A stretch of DNA of 64,000 nt from Candidatus Saccharimonadota bacterium (GCA_905373795.1 CAJPUO010000001.1:62001-126000), one strand, 5' to 3'; shown: positions 33,605 to 42,908, counted from the first letter of the stretch. Program-made: numbers and translations. Notes: generated by a model not told the origin, from the letters alone.

Positions 33605-34225
33605 ATGTATCCAGATAATTTGAACAATTCTGTTAACCCCCAGCCATCGGGGATAGATTACCTTAATCAAATAGCTACCCCGCCGCCAGCCCAAGGTTTT
33701 GATCAAAAAACCAAGCTTATTCTTGCTATTATCGGCTTATTCGGCATCATCAGCTTGGTAGCCATTTTTATAATGTCGCAGGGCTCATCCAGCGCCTCGC
33801 CAATTCAAGTTGCTGCCCGCGTAAATAAGCTTCTAACTATCTCTCAGAAATACGATAAAAAACTACAAACCAGCACCATGCAAGCCATCAATATTTCGTT
33901 CGTCTCTGTTTTAACTAGCGCCGAAGCTGGACTGACTGAACCGCTCCAAAATTCCGGTATTGATTATAAAAAGCAGAAAAAAGAAATTTTGAAAATGGAG
34001 TCTTCGGAAAAAATGGATAAAAAACTTGAAGACGCCGCTTTAAATGCACAACTCGACTCCATATACGCGCATGAAATGAACGTACAAATTACTGATACGC
34101 TTGTGATGATGCAAAAACTGCAAAAAAGCACTAGGTCCAAATCAACCAAAGAGTACCTCGTAAAAACAGTCGCTGATCTAAAAAATATTCAAAAACAACT
34201 AGAAGAGTTTTTAAAAACTAATTAG
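33605..34225 (+). CDS. Single-pass membrane protein of unknown function
   Basis: 206 residues. I start it at the ATG at 33605, as the frame upstream runs antisense through dnaG. An Asn/Pro-rich cytoplasmic tail (1-40) precedes one membrane helix (about 42-63, LILAIIGLFGIISLVAIFIM). A helical, Lys/Gln/Ser-rich outer domain ends LKNIQKQLEEFLKTN. The plan resembles the paired membrane proteins at 14.9-16.8 kb. It overlaps the convergent MmcQ-like gene by 8 bases. Confidence 0.75.
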   Translation: MYPDNLNNSVNPQPSGIDYLNQIATPPPAQGFDQKTKLILAIIGLFGIISLVAIFIMSQGSSSASPIQVAARVNKLLTISQKYDKKLQTSTMQAINISFVSVLTSAEAGLTEPLQNSGIDYKKQKKEILKMESSEKMDKKLEDAALNAQLDSIYAHEMNVQITDTLVMMQKLQKSTRSKSTKEYLVKTVADLKNIQKQLEEFLKTN

Positions 34226-34562
34226 TGTTTTCCACCACCAGCCGATAGCTTAGTCGCACCAAATCAAAAATTTCTTCATCACTCAATTGTCCCGAACAAA
34301 TGATGGTATTCCAATGCTTCTTATTCAGATGATACCCCGGCAACACCGTCTCGTACTTCTCGCGGAGATTCTCAGCCAGTAACGGGTCGCACTTCAGACT
34401 GACCCTGAGCGGCTTCGAGCCCTCCGTCACTAGTGCTACCATTTTCCCCGCGCCGTTATTACCCTTGCCAAATTTATACACCGCAACATCCTCGCCAAAC
34501 GGATAATCCAGCCACACACCGGGCAAACTGAGGATAAACTCTTCAAATTGTTTATGGGTCAT
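34218..34562 (-). CDS. MmcQ/YjbR-family protein
   Basis: 114 residues, the normal size. The N-terminus FEEFILSLPGVWLDYPFGEDVAVYKFGKG and the LRVSLKCDPLLAENLREKY and HLNKKHWNTI segments are typical of the MmcQ/YjbR family (CyaY-like fold, some members bind DNA). Cellular role is not established. TATAAT lies 6 nt before the ATG (leaderless). Confidence 0.9.
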   Translation of the reverse strand: MTHKQFEEFILSLPGVWLDYPFGEDVAVYKFGKGNNGAGKMVALVTEGSKPLRVSLKCDPLLAENLREKYETVLPGYHLNKKHWNTIICSGQLSDEEIFDLVRLSYRLVVENTN

Positions 34563-34577
34563 AACCTAATTATACAA

Positions 34578-35291
34578 TCACAATGTCTTAAGAGCAATTT
34601 TCTCAGCAATGCCCCGCGTCGCGCCAAATCGGCTCGCAGCATTTACCGCCACAGCCGCCATACCACGAAGCACTGCTCGTGTTCGCGCCCTGAGAATATC
34701 TCGCCTTGTCAAACCCTTTTGTTGATCCCGCTCTGATTGCCACGCTAATCGGATTGCCCGGCCCGCCAGCGCCAAGCCTCGCTGCTTGTCACCCACTAGA
34801 CTTTCAATCATACTCCAGCGAGATGCCATATTTATCTCGTACTGGTCAGCGTTCACACCTTTAGAAAACTCATTTACTTCTGCCATATCACGCTCGGCTT
34901 GCCATGTCATGAGTCGCGCCTTGTCTGCCATTTCTTCATCCTGACCATCCGCCAACAGATACGCTTTTAATGCAAATACGCCAACATACGACGCCGTGGC
35001 CGACCGCTCTCGCAATGTCTCAGTCCCACGACTCCTATTAGCTACTGTATCATGAATATCATATGCGCGATCAATATACTCAAGTGCCGCATCATTTCGA
35101 CCCAAACGATCACTCACGGCGGCCATATTACGATATACCTCTCCGAGCAGTGATTCGTTGCCGGGGCCGCGCAGCTCCTCCATCATCAATGCTTTCTCGC
35201 CAAGGTACACAGCCTTATCAAAGTGACCACGCGAAATCTCATTCGTTAGCCCAGTCATATATTGCTGTAACTCAGAACTCATTGCACACAT
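34578..35291 (-). CDS. TPR-like helical-repeat protein
   Basis: 237 residues from the ATG at 35291, which has AAAAGGAG at good spacing. Two tetratricopeptide-like helical pairs are visible: GHFDKAVYLGEKALMMEELR and VYRNMAAVSDRLGRNDAALEYIDRAYDIHDT. The C-terminal part is Ala/Arg-rich and helical. TPR proteins are scaffolds for protein contacts; the partner is unknown. It is separated by only 15 bases from the MmcQ-like gene downstream. Confidence 0.75.
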   Translation of the reverse strand: MCAMSSELQQYMTGLTNEISRGHFDKAVYLGEKALMMEELRGPGNESLLGEVYRNMAAVSDRLGRNDAALEYIDRAYDIHDTVANRSRGTETLRERSATASYVGVFALKAYLLADGQDEEMADKARLMTWQAERDMAEVNEFSKGVNADQYEINMASRWSMIESLVGDKQRGLALAGRAIRLAWQSERDQQKGLTRRDILRARTRAVLRGMAAVAVNAASRFGATRGIAEKIALKTL

Positions 35292-35379
35292 TTTCGTCAA
35301 CTCCTTTTACCAAGAAGATATCAGAGAGATATGTTTCTGTCAAATAATTCAGTGGCAATAAATATGCCAGCTGATAGGC

Positions 35380-35931
35380 CTAGCTTTTCACCTTTTTCAA
35401 ATAATATTTTAATTCTTGAATACTACCGCGGATATCCTCCAGTGCCCGATGGTCCTCTGGTTTGGCAAATTTCTTGCCGTATTTACCTTCAAACACTACC
35501 TTCCAGGCACTGACATCTAACATCCGATAGTGTAGTCTTTTTGACAACGCAGGCCACCACCCGTCAATAAACCGCCGATCCTGGTGAATTGAATTACCGC
35601 CCAGTAAAATCCGCGGCTCGTCCGCAAAATGTTTATCACAAAACGTAAGCAGATCACGCTCCACCTCAGCCAGCGGCTTGCCCGAGGCATTTTGTTCCTC
35701 CAGACCGCGCCGCGCCTCCGGGTGTTCATTCCAAAAGCTAGCATTTCGATCCAGCAATTTACCTAGCTTCTCTGAATCATGACACACCACTCCCTCATAC
35801 GTCGCAATCTCCGTAAAATCCCAGTCGGTAGCGATCGCCGCCACCTCCAAAATCTCATCATGCACCAGATCCAGCCCGGTCATCTCCAAATCCATCCATA
35901 AAATCTTTTTCGGCTTAAAACTGGCTTTCAT
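35380..35931 (-). CDS. orn: Oligoribonuclease
   Basis: 183 residues. DEDDh-type 3'-5' exonuclease that finishes RNA decay by hydrolysing dinucleotides. Motif I is ILWMDLEMTGLDLVHDEILE, motif II GGNSIHQDRRFID (here with Gly-Asn), motif III includes DHRALEDIRGSIQELKYY with His and Asp. Size matches E. coli Orn (181). TGG-TAAAAT lies 6 nt before the ATG; the gene is divergent from pyrH with 43 bases between starts. With RNase J and PNPase nearby, most of the RNA-decay set lies in this window. Confidence 0.96.
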   Translation of the reverse strand: MKASFKPKKILWMDLEMTGLDLVHDEILEVAAIATDWDFTEIATYEGVVCHDSEKLGKLLDRNASFWNEHPEARRGLEEQNASGKPLAEVERDLLTFCDKHFADEPRILLGGNSIHQDRRFIDGWWPALSKRLHYRMLDVSAWKVVFEGKYGKKFAKPEDHRALEDIRGSIQELKYYLKKVKS

Positions 35932-35939
35932 GTTTCTAT

Positions 35940-35968
35940 TTTACCACTTCCTTGCAGCATGCTACACT
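35940..35968 (+). promoter_or_regulatory. pyrH promoter, predicted leaderless
   Basis: TTTACC (35940-35945), a 17-bp spacer and TGC-TACACT (hexamer 35963-35968), then 6 nt to the ATG at 35975. The orn -10 (TAAAAT, minus strand) overlaps this -35 region. Confidence 0.65.
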
Positions 35969-35974
35969 AAAACC

Positions 35975-36679
35975 ATGACAAAACGTATCCTCCTCAAATT
36001 ATCCGGCGAGCAACTTCAGGGCGAGTTCGCCAGCGGCTTCGATCCCAAGCGGGCTCGTTGGATCGCCGAACAAATCAAACCAGCGCTAGAAACTGGCGCC
36101 GAAGTCGTCATCATGGTCGGCGGCGGCAATTATGTCCGCGGCAACCAAATCATTGGCCACGGCATTCAGCCCGTCTCAGCCCATAATATCGGCATGCTCT
36201 CTACTCTAATGAACGCCATCGCTTTGGCTGACGTCTTCAACGACGCTGGCTTGCCAACCCGCGCCCTGTCCACCGTCGAGATTAATCAATTCATCGACCA
36301 ATACACCTTCCGCCGTGCCCTTAGTCATATCAAGAAGGGCCGCATCGTCATCGTTGCCTGTGGCACTGGCCGGCCATTCTTGACTACCGACACCGCCGCC
36401 CTGAACCTAGCTTTAGAAATGCAATGCGATGTTGTGATTAAAACAACGAAGGTTGATGGCGTGTATGATAAAGATCCCGCCAAATTCCCTGATGCTATTA
36501 AATTTGACAAGCTCAGCTATCACGAAGCGCTGACCAACCCTGACATCACCGTCATGGACAAAGCTGCCATCGGCCTAGCTATGGACGAACACATCCCAGT
36601 TATCATCTGCGACCTCCTCACCGACGGCAACATCTCCCGGGCCGCACGCGGCGATACGGTCGGCACGCTGATCTCTTAG
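35975..36679 (+). CDS. pyrH: UMP kinase
   Basis: 234 residues from the ATG at 35975. It phosphorylates UMP to UDP. The amino-acid kinase fold is clear: RILLKLSGEQLQGE, VVIMVGGGNYVRGNQI, IVACGTGRPFLTTDTAALNLALEM and TTKVDGVYDKDPAKFP. It is divergent from orn and leaderless by promoter position. In many bacteria pyrH accompanies frr and tsf; here it stands alone. Confidence 0.96.
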   Translation: MTKRILLKLSGEQLQGEFASGFDPKRARWIAEQIKPALETGAEVVIMVGGGNYVRGNQIIGHGIQPVSAHNIGMLSTLMNAIALADVFNDAGLPTRALSTVEINQFIDQYTFRRALSHIKKGRIVIVACGTGRPFLTTDTAALNLALEMQCDVVIKTTKVDGVYDKDPAKFPDAIKFDKLSYHEALTNPDITVMDKAAIGLAMDEHIPVIICDLLTDGNISRAARGDTVGTLIS

Positions 36680-36725
36680 CCTACTGAGTATGACACGCAC
36701 CTTGTTCCAGCATAAATCGTTTTAC

Positions 36726-36755
36726 ATAAAAATCCGCCGTACTTGTCCGGCGGAT
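36726..36755 (-). terminator. mscL terminator
   Basis: ATCCGCCG and CGGCGGAT form an 8-bp stem with an 8-nt loop; the T-run is on the minus strand. It lies 19 bases beyond the MscL stop and may also affect pyrH transcripts from the other side. Confidence 0.75.
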
Positions 36756-36773
36756 ATGTTCTTCAAAACCCAA

Positions 36774-37262
36774 TTAATCTTTTTTCTTATCTAATTTATC
36801 GAGTTTGAAAAGTTGCACAATTGCATAGACCACAAACGCTACCGCTAGAAGTGTAATCAGCGAACTAACAAACGCCCCATACAGAAATTCACCCTTACGC
36901 CCGGCAATTTCCAACGTAAATGATGCTGACTGAAGCCCCTGTTGCGAGCCAACGATTAACTGTACTAATGGATCAATAAATGCCGTCACCATTTTCTTGA
37001 CTGTATCGCCAGCTGCCGTACCAATTGCCAAACCGACAGCCATACCAACCACACCTTGTTCGCGAATAAAATTAACAAAACCGCCCATATGGCTATCTTT
37101 GATTGCCTCGCGCACGACCTTTTTATCCTTAGTAGACACTGCCTTAACGACAGCTTTGGCACTGCTGGCAACTGACTTTTTAGCTGGTTTATCGGCAGTA
37201 GCTTTTGCCGTTTTAACATTCTTGGCAGTCGACTTTTTCGACTCAGTAGATTTTGTTACCAT
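36774..37262 (-). CDS. mscL: Large-conductance mechanosensitive channel
   Basis: 162 residues. MscL opens under membrane tension to release osmolytes. The core FVNFIREQGVVGMAVGLAIG (amphipathic N-helix and TM1, pore Gly residues) and the second helix (about 122-150, LYGAFVSSLITLLAVAFVVY) are present, ending FKLDKLDKKKD. An extra N-terminal extension of about 58 residues is Lys/Ala/Ser/Thr-rich, unlike the E. coli protein (136), and would add a large positive charge on the cytoplasmic side. AAAGGAG precedes the ATG. Confidence 0.9.
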   Translation of the reverse strand: MVTKSTESKKSTAKNVKTAKATADKPAKKSVASSAKAVVKAVSTKDKKVVREAIKDSHMGGFVNFIREQGVVGMAVGLAIGTAAGDTVKKMVTAFIDPLVQLIVGSQQGLQSASFTLEIAGRKGEFLYGAFVSSLITLLAVAFVVYAIVQLFKLDKLDKKKD

Positions 37263-37281
37263 AAAAACTCCTTTGTAATGG

Positions 37282-38364
37282 TTATTTGCTTAATTTTATC
37301 ATAAGCTCGTAGAGATCCTTTTTAGCAGCCCTTAGCTTACCCTCAGTTAAACTATTACGAGGTAAAGACTCATATAGCCGTACAGCCTCCTCCATTAGAC
37401 CAATGTCCTTATTCTCTTTGGCAACCCGCCGCATAACGTCAGGTAGAAATAGCTTAGTTTTTGAACGATCATCCTCCGGTAAACTTTCATTAACCGTTCT
37501 AGCCACTTCAATAGCCAGGTTGTCATAACCTTGATTAATAAGCTGTTTGCATAATTTGCCCACCTCTTCCAATTTATTCCGCGGATCAACATCAAGATAT
37601 AAACCAGGTAAATCCACCAGTGCACGAGCTGCTGCCTCATACTTCCCATGCAGCTGATCGATTCGGGCATTATACTCATCAAGTAACAACAGTCTGCCAG
37701 GAATAGACGGCAGTGTAAACATTTGTAATATTGAGCCTCGCCGAGAATCACGATGTTCCGATTGAGAATCCGGAAACCTCAACCACTCACGCACTGCTAA
37801 GAAGTCCTCGCGGTTGACTGATGGCGGTAATTGTCGTAATAGTAAGTCGTCAGTAAATAAACTATTCTCAGCTCTTAGTTGACCACACTGTAGTTGATTA
37901 AGCGGATTCTCACGACCAATTACTCCCGTCATTTCACAGCATAATTCCCTTGTCTTAACGTCTATCATAAATGACCTATCGCTTTGCCTGTCAAATAAAG
38001 TAACAAATGTGTGCTGGTTAGCGTAACTGATAAAGTGCTCAATACCTAGCCTCTCCAAACACTCGGATGCCACAATTGTATGCCCAAAGCAATTGGCTAC
38101 CTCGGTCTCGGCAATAATTTCTGCCTGGAGCGGTTGCGAAAAATGACCCGTCGACGCAAAATCAAGCGTCTCCCGAACAAGCGAAGCGACAGACATGGCC
38201 GCCTTAGCTGCATCATCAAATGTTTTTGGCGACTGCTCATATTCCGCCTCTATAGCGCGAAGTTGCCGTGATTCAAACAATAATTCACGCCGCCCATTAC
38301 CGTCCTGCTCTACGTGGCTACTTTTCGGCGTTAACAACTGAGCCGCCAAATATCGTTCATCCAT
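37282..38364 (-). CDS. Transglutaminase-like / helical-repeat protein
   Basis: 360 residues. Residues 85-140 contain ANCFGHTIVASECLERLGI, NQHTFVTLFD and MIDVKTREL, which place Cys92, His118 and Asp135 in the order and spacing of a transglutaminase/papain-like triad. The C-terminal half is helical with TPR-like spacing (KLEEVGKLCKQLINQGYDNLAIEVA; EEAVRLYESLPRNS). No signal peptide is visible, so it should act in the cytoplasm. TATAAT lies 9 nt before the ATG. Function is unknown; an enzymatic role is inferred from the triad only. Confidence 0.75.
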   Translation of the reverse strand: MDERYLAAQLLTPKSSHVEQDGNGRRELLFESRQLRAIEAEYEQSPKTFDDAAKAAMSVASLVRETLDFASTGHFSQPLQAEIIAETEVANCFGHTIVASECLERLGIEHFISYANQHTFVTLFDRQSDRSFMIDVKTRELCCEMTGVIGRENPLNQLQCGQLRAENSLFTDDLLLRQLPPSVNREDFLAVREWLRFPDSQSEHRDSRRGSILQMFTLPSIPGRLLLLDEYNARIDQLHGKYEAAARALVDLPGLYLDVDPRNKLEEVGKLCKQLINQGYDNLAIEVARTVNESLPEDDRSKTKLFLPDVMRRVAKENKDIGLMEEAVRLYESLPRNSLTEGKLRAAKKDLYELMIKLSK

Positions 38365-38396
38365 AACGGCGTTATTATATACTAATCTACTGTATC

Positions 38397-40028
38397 TTAC
38401 AAGCGCTCCGGCGCCGTAATTCCCAAAATCGTCAGCCCCGCTTCCAATATATCAGCATACACCGCCACCAAACCGACGCGGTGAGCTTCTTTGTCGCTGC
38501 CGACAACTTGATTTTTCTCGTAATAGCGGTTGAACTCCTGCGCCAATTCAAACAAATAGGCGCAGACATGATGTGGCTCCAAACTTTCGGTAGCACGGTT
38601 AACTGCCTCAGCGTATTCGCTCATTTTCCTGACTAGCAGCCGATCTTCGTCAAACAACTCCGTTGGGAACTTGACTGCCTGCTCAGATTTCGCCAAAATC
38701 CCCCGAGCCCGAGCGTGCGCGTATTGCAGATAGCTACCAGTGTTACCCGTCAAGCTAACCGCATCATTGATGTCGAACATTACGTCGCTACCAATTTTCA
38801 CCTTCAAAAATTGATAGCGCAATGCACCCGCCACCACCTCGTCGGTTGGCTCACCGCCAGCTTGGGTGATGGCTTTCTTGAACTCGTTAAACAACCAATC
38901 GATGGTAATCACTTCGCCAGTACGCGAACTCATCTTGCCAGTCGTTAATTTGACCAGGCCAGTCGCATAATTAAACAATTTACCTTTCAATTCTGGAATT
39001 GCGAGTTCACTAGCGGCGATCACCCCGCGGAAATACGCCGCCTGCTCTTCGCCGTTGACAGTAATCGATAAGTCCAGGTTTGGATAATCTTGGCGCTTCA
39101 GCTGGATTAACCCCATATCGTGTGCGCCGTACAACCCATTGCCGTGCGAACCGATAAAGACATTGTCAAACGCGCCGTACTGACTGCCCTTGAAAATATA
39201 CGCACCATCCGACTTGGTAAAGACCTCTGGAGTTTTTGCTTTAATCAAGGCCTTGCCCGGCACTTCAGTTTCACTCTCGACATAACGCCGCTCAATCGGC
39301 ACATTGCCCAGTCGTGCCACATTGGCGTCAATTTCATCAAAGCTCCAGGCTTTACAAATCTCGTACACCTGCTTATATAGCGGATCGTCCAACACAAACG
39401 ATTGCTTGGCCAGCTCATCAATTTTCACCCGTGCCTCTGGCGATTCTTTAGCCGCCCGCGCTCCTTCAACGTACATACGGCTCATAAACTCATTGCGCTT
39501 GTCGGCCGGAATAGCGTCTAGCTTGCTGACGTCACCGTCAATTTCGCGAAGAATCGCCCACATACTCTTGCCGACATGCGCACCAACATCGCCGTGATAA
39601 CTCACCCGGTGCACCGACGCGCCGTCCACCGCCAGCAAATTCGCCATAGTATCTGCCAAAACCACATTCAAAGCATGACCAATATGCATAGCCTTAAACG
39701 GATTTGAGCAATTCGTTTCAATAACGACCGTCTTTCCTGCACGATTAGTCGCTGGCCGCACTTTCAGTGATTCCAACACCGCTTGGTCGCTTAACTTCAC
39801 ATTGATGAAGCCTGGCCCAGCTACACTGACCTCGCTAAACTCCTGGCGGCCGCGCAGCTCCTCAGCGATCGCCTCGGCAATCTCGCGCGGGTTTTTACCC
39901 AGCGGCTTGGCTAACTGCAGCGCCACGTTCGTCGCAAAGTCGCCGAACTTTGGGTCAGGACGCGTCAATTGCACCGACACATCTTGATCAAAAAGTTTTG
40001 TAATAATCTCAGAAATAACTCGTTCCAT
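38397..40028 (-). CDS. argS: Arginyl-tRNA synthetase
   Basis: 543 residues, class I synthetase. The N-terminal additional domain (1-~95), HIGH-type motif HIGHALNVV (within NPFKAMHIGHALN), and the KLTTGKMSSRTGEVI segment (KMSKS-like) and C-terminal DALR anticodon domain (SYLQYAHARARGIL onwards) are all visible. TGT-TATACT lies 7 nt before the ATG, so it is likely leaderless. Followed by a transglutaminase-like gene on the same strand. Confidence 0.97.
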   Translation of the reverse strand: MERVISEIITKLFDQDVSVQLTRPDPKFGDFATNVALQLAKPLGKNPREIAEAIAEELRGRQEFSEVSVAGPGFINVKLSDQAVLESLKVRPATNRAGKTVVIETNCSNPFKAMHIGHALNVVLADTMANLLAVDGASVHRVSYHGDVGAHVGKSMWAILREIDGDVSKLDAIPADKRNEFMSRMYVEGARAAKESPEARVKIDELAKQSFVLDDPLYKQVYEICKAWSFDEIDANVARLGNVPIERRYVESETEVPGKALIKAKTPEVFTKSDGAYIFKGSQYGAFDNVFIGSHGNGLYGAHDMGLIQLKRQDYPNLDLSITVNGEEQAAYFRGVIAASELAIPELKGKLFNYATGLVKLTTGKMSSRTGEVITIDWLFNEFKKAITQAGGEPTDEVVAGALRYQFLKVKIGSDVMFDINDAVSLTGNTGSYLQYAHARARGILAKSEQAVKFPTELFDEDRLLVRKMSEYAEAVNRATESLEPHHVCAYLFELAQEFNRYYEKNQVVGSDKEAHRVGLVAVYADILEAGLTILGITAPERL

Positions 40029-40057
40029 ACTGTTTAGTATAACAGATATAGCCTAAA

Positions 40058-40210
40058 TTATTCCTCGCTCATTTCTTCCAACTGTAACAAACTCAATGAA
40101 CTTGGGCTAGAGCCTTTGACATGCTTTAAGACATAGTCCAAAGCCGACATATCGTCGCGGCTCAGCACGCTATTATCATCCAGCTCGCGGATATTGCTTT
40201 CTTCAGCCAT
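40058..40210 (-). CDS. Small acidic protein (50 aa)
   Basis: 50 residues: starts MAEESNIRELDDNSVLSRDD and ends SLLQLEEMSEE. AAAGGAAT lies at a suitable distance before the ATG. It is acidic, helical, without cysteines or a membrane segment. It sits between argS and the acyltransferase gene on the same strand. No family recognised. Confidence 0.6.
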   Translation of the reverse strand: MAEESNIRELDDNSVLSRDDMSALDYVLKHVKGSSPSSLSLLQLEEMSEE

Positions 40211-40279
40211 TTTTATTCCTTTTTATGTTTAGTTTAATATACTATTTAATGATAGCATATGCTTTTTATTTTGTCAATA

Positions 40280-41188
40280 TTATGATGCTAATCCCTGATC
40301 GTAATTCCGATGCATCCAACCCAGCACCACCCCGCCAAGTGCATTTAATATCTCCCGCTGTTTTTGGCGGGCTGCTTCCGAAGACGGACCGCTCAAACTG
40401 CCCAATACGTCCTTATAGTTCTCAATGTCCTGATCGCTTGGTGTAATTGGCTCGCCAAACACCAGTCGCACACCTTTTTTCGTAAGCGACCATGACGGAT
40501 GAATTTCATTATCATTAAGCTGGTTTGGATTGCGGCGCTGTCCTTCAACCTGCATAAGCGCCGGCAAAATAGCCCGCCCCGTTGACAGCGCCAAATGCGG
40601 TACTAATTTGCCCGGTTTGTTTGGCAATTCGCCGTTATTTTCTACGCCGTAGCCAGTCACCGGGTTATGTGCTGCCGTCACAACCGTCAAGCCGCTGTCT
40701 GTCATTCTTTGCGTCAGCCCGTCGTAGTCGCTGCTATTAAACCGCAGCGGATATTTACTTTCACCGCTACTTTCACCGCTAGCACCTGGCATATTCTCAT
40801 AAGCTACTGGGTAAACATTATTCATACCGACAAGTTTATACGGTAATCTCTGATGCCAGAGCCTCATATTAGTTTCAGCAACCGGCACTACAATTTTCCT
40901 CATCCGGGCGACGAGGCTGGCAATAGCTGCAACATCGACGTCAGTTAAATGGCTGGTTGCCGCTATAAAGTCATTATCTTCTTCATTACCTTTAGTCTTT
41001 TCAGCTGCTTTAAGCAGATGCTCTTCACCATAAACTTCAGCTGTAACATTACCCAGTAACATATTAACCACCATTGACAGCGGAACTCGTAATCGCCGCT
41101 GGCTAGGCTCATACAATCCTTCGGCCGCCCCGGCTTTAGCTTGCCGATTAATTTCTTGTATAGCTGGAGAACGTGAAAATAGTGTCAT
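40280..41188 (-). CDS. PlsC-like acyltransferase
   Basis: 302 residues. AATSHLTDVDVAA fits the HX4D catalytic motif (His-x4-Asp) of glycerolipid acyltransferases. KLVPHLALSTGRAILPALMQ and VRLVFGEPITPSD match later PlsC blocks. Such enzymes acylate lysophosphatidate or other acyl acceptors at the membrane. No strong transmembrane helix is visible, so it may be peripheral. Substrate unknown. Its promoter contains a 9-bp poly-G tract between -35 and -10. Confidence 0.72.
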   Translation of the reverse strand: MTLFSRSPAIQEINRQAKAGAAEGLYEPSQRRLRVPLSMVVNMLLGNVTAEVYGEEHLLKAAEKTKGNEEDNDFIAATSHLTDVDVAAIASLVARMRKIVVPVAETNMRLWHQRLPYKLVGMNNVYPVAYENMPGASGESSGESKYPLRFNSSDYDGLTQRMTDSGLTVVTAAHNPVTGYGVENNGELPNKPGKLVPHLALSTGRAILPALMQVEGQRRNPNQLNDNEIHPSWSLTKKGVRLVFGEPITPSDQDIENYKDVLGSLSGPSSEAARQKQREILNALGGVVLGWMHRNYDQGLAS

Positions 41189-41197
41189 AATAGGCTC

Positions 41198-41228
41198 ATT
41201 CTACTACCCGCCCCCCCCCAGTTGTCAA
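41198..41228 (-). promoter_or_regulatory. Promoter with poly-G tract in the spacer
   Basis: On the minus strand a perfect TTGACA (41228-41223) and TAGAAT (41203-41198) are 19 bp apart. The spacer holds nine consecutive G (C on the plus strand, 41211-41219). The -10 lies 9 nt before the acyltransferase ATG. Slippage in the tract would change spacer length, as in known phase-variable promoters. Confidence 0.6.
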
Positions 41229-41324
41229 AAGCAGCAAAAATGACTTTTATGTAGTCTGCATAATATATCATCAGCGCAGTATTCCCTAACCAGGCTGGAA
41301 TAAATAGCAAAGCAGAATATCTGG

Positions 41325-42908
41325 CTAAGAATCTCCAGCTAAAATAGCCCGAATTAGCCCGTCAAATAGCGGATGCGGGCGGAACGGGCGCGACTTAAAT
41401 TCAGGATGAGCTTGCGTAGCCACGAAATACTGATGATGCGGCGCTTCGATAAATTCCACCAGCTGGCCGTTCGGCGACGTACCAGAAATCACTAGACCAC
41501 CCCGTTCAATCGCTTGAACAAAATCTTGATTCACTTCGTAGCGATGACGGTGCCGCTCAATTACCTCTGTTTTACCATAAATTTTAGCCGCAAGCGAACC
41601 AGGTTTCAGCACCGCCGGATAATCGCCGAGGCGCATTGTGCCGCCGGTCGACTGCTTGCCCTGCTGTCCGTCCATGATGTACACCACATTCGCGCCAGAC
41701 TCAGCGCCAAACTCTTCACTGTTAGCATTCGCTACGCCGCCCAAACGCGCCGCCGCAATAACCGCCGCCTGCAAACCCAGGCAAATTCCTAGATACGGCT
41801 TGTTGTTTTTTATACAATACTCAGCTGCTTTAATCTTGCCCTCCACGCCGCGCGTACCAAAACCGCCCGGCACCACAATAGCGTCAACGCTGGCAAAATC
41901 AGCTGCGCTGGCTGTCTCAGCGTTAATCCACTTGATAGAAATCTCGCTTTTGTTCGCCCAAGCGGCAGACTTTAGCGCCTCGGTCACCGACAAGTAGGTA
42001 TCAGAATTATCAATGTATTTAGCCACCAGGCCGACGGTTACCCGCTTGGCATATTCGGTAGTATCGCGCTGAGCTAGACGTTTCCATCGCTGTAAATTTG
42101 GCTCCACTGAATTGTCGGTAAACTCGCCAAGCAGCTTACCCAAATCACGGTGCACCGTCAATGGCACTTCATATACCGTATCAACATTTGGCATCATAAT
42201 AATTCCCTCCTGGCGCACGCCAGACGAAATAGCAATTTTTTCGCCGATACTGCGCGGCGGCTTGTCATGGCCCTCCGTCCGCACCGCTACCACATCCGGC
42301 ATAATGCCAAAACCGCGAAGATCCGCCAGCGCATTCTGAGCCGGCTTAGTCTTATACTCGTGCGACGCCTCCAAAAACGGCACATACACCACGTGCACGA
42401 ATAGGCAATTGTCTCGTCCCACATCCAGCGCAAAACCACGGATCGCCTCAATAAAACTCAGGCCTTCGTAGTCGCCGACCGTACCGCCAATTTCCACGAT
42501 GTGGACGTCGCCCTCGGCCGCCTCGCGGATAGCCGCCTTGATAGAATTAGTCAAATGCGGCACCATCTGTACCGTCTGGCCGCCAAATTTGCCGGCCCGC
42601 TCATCGGCGATAAGATCACGCAACAGTCTACCTGACAGCGTGGTGTTTTTCCGCGTCAGTTCCAAATCCAAAAACCGCTCGTAATGTCCTAGGTCCAAAT
42701 CGGTCTCGGCACCGTCCTTGGTCACAAAGCACTCGCCGTGCTCTTTCGGATTCAACAGCCCAGCATCAACATTCAAATACGGATCGCACTTTTGTACCGA
42801 CACGGCGATGCCTTTGGCCTGCAGCACTGCGCCGATACTCGCCGCCGTAATGCCCTTGCCAACGCCCGACAGCACGCCGCCAGTTACGAAAATAAACTTC
42901 CTCGTCAT
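41325..42908 (-). CDS. pyrG: CTP synthase
   Basis: 527 residues, normal length. The amidoligase domain begins KFIFVTGGVLSGVGKGITAASIG and has DPYLNVDAGLLNPKEHGECFV. The glutaminase domain (about 290 onwards) contains VPGGFGTRG, the nucleophile segment PYLGICLGLQAAVI with its Cys, and a C-terminal His-Pro-Glu (THAQPEF-like: ATQAHPEFKSRP). It converts UTP to CTP using glutamine. GGAGAAGC precedes the ATG. It sits downstream of the NrdR-controlled small gene. Confidence 0.97.
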   Translation of the reverse strand: MTRKFIFVTGGVLSGVGKGITAASIGAVLQAKGIAVSVQKCDPYLNVDAGLLNPKEHGECFVTKDGAETDLDLGHYERFLDLELTRKNTTLSGRLLRDLIADERAGKFGGQTVQMVPHLTNSIKAAIREAAEGDVHIVEIGGTVGDYEGLSFIEAIRGFALDVGRDNCLFVHVVYVPFLEASHEYKTKPAQNALADLRGFGIMPDVVAVRTEGHDKPPRSIGEKIAISSGVRQEGIIMMPNVDTVYEVPLTVHRDLGKLLGEFTDNSVEPNLQRWKRLAQRDTTEYAKRVTVGLVAKYIDNSDTYLSVTEALKSAAWANKSEISIKWINAETASAADFASVDAIVVPGGFGTRGVEGKIKAAEYCIKNNKPYLGICLGLQAAVIAAARLGGVANANSEEFGAESGANVVYIMDGQQGKQSTGGTMRLGDYPAVLKPGSLAAKIYGKTEVIERHRHRYEVNQDFVQAIERGGLVISGTSPNGQLVEFIEAPHHQYFVATQAHPEFKSRPFRPHPLFDGLIRAILAGDS

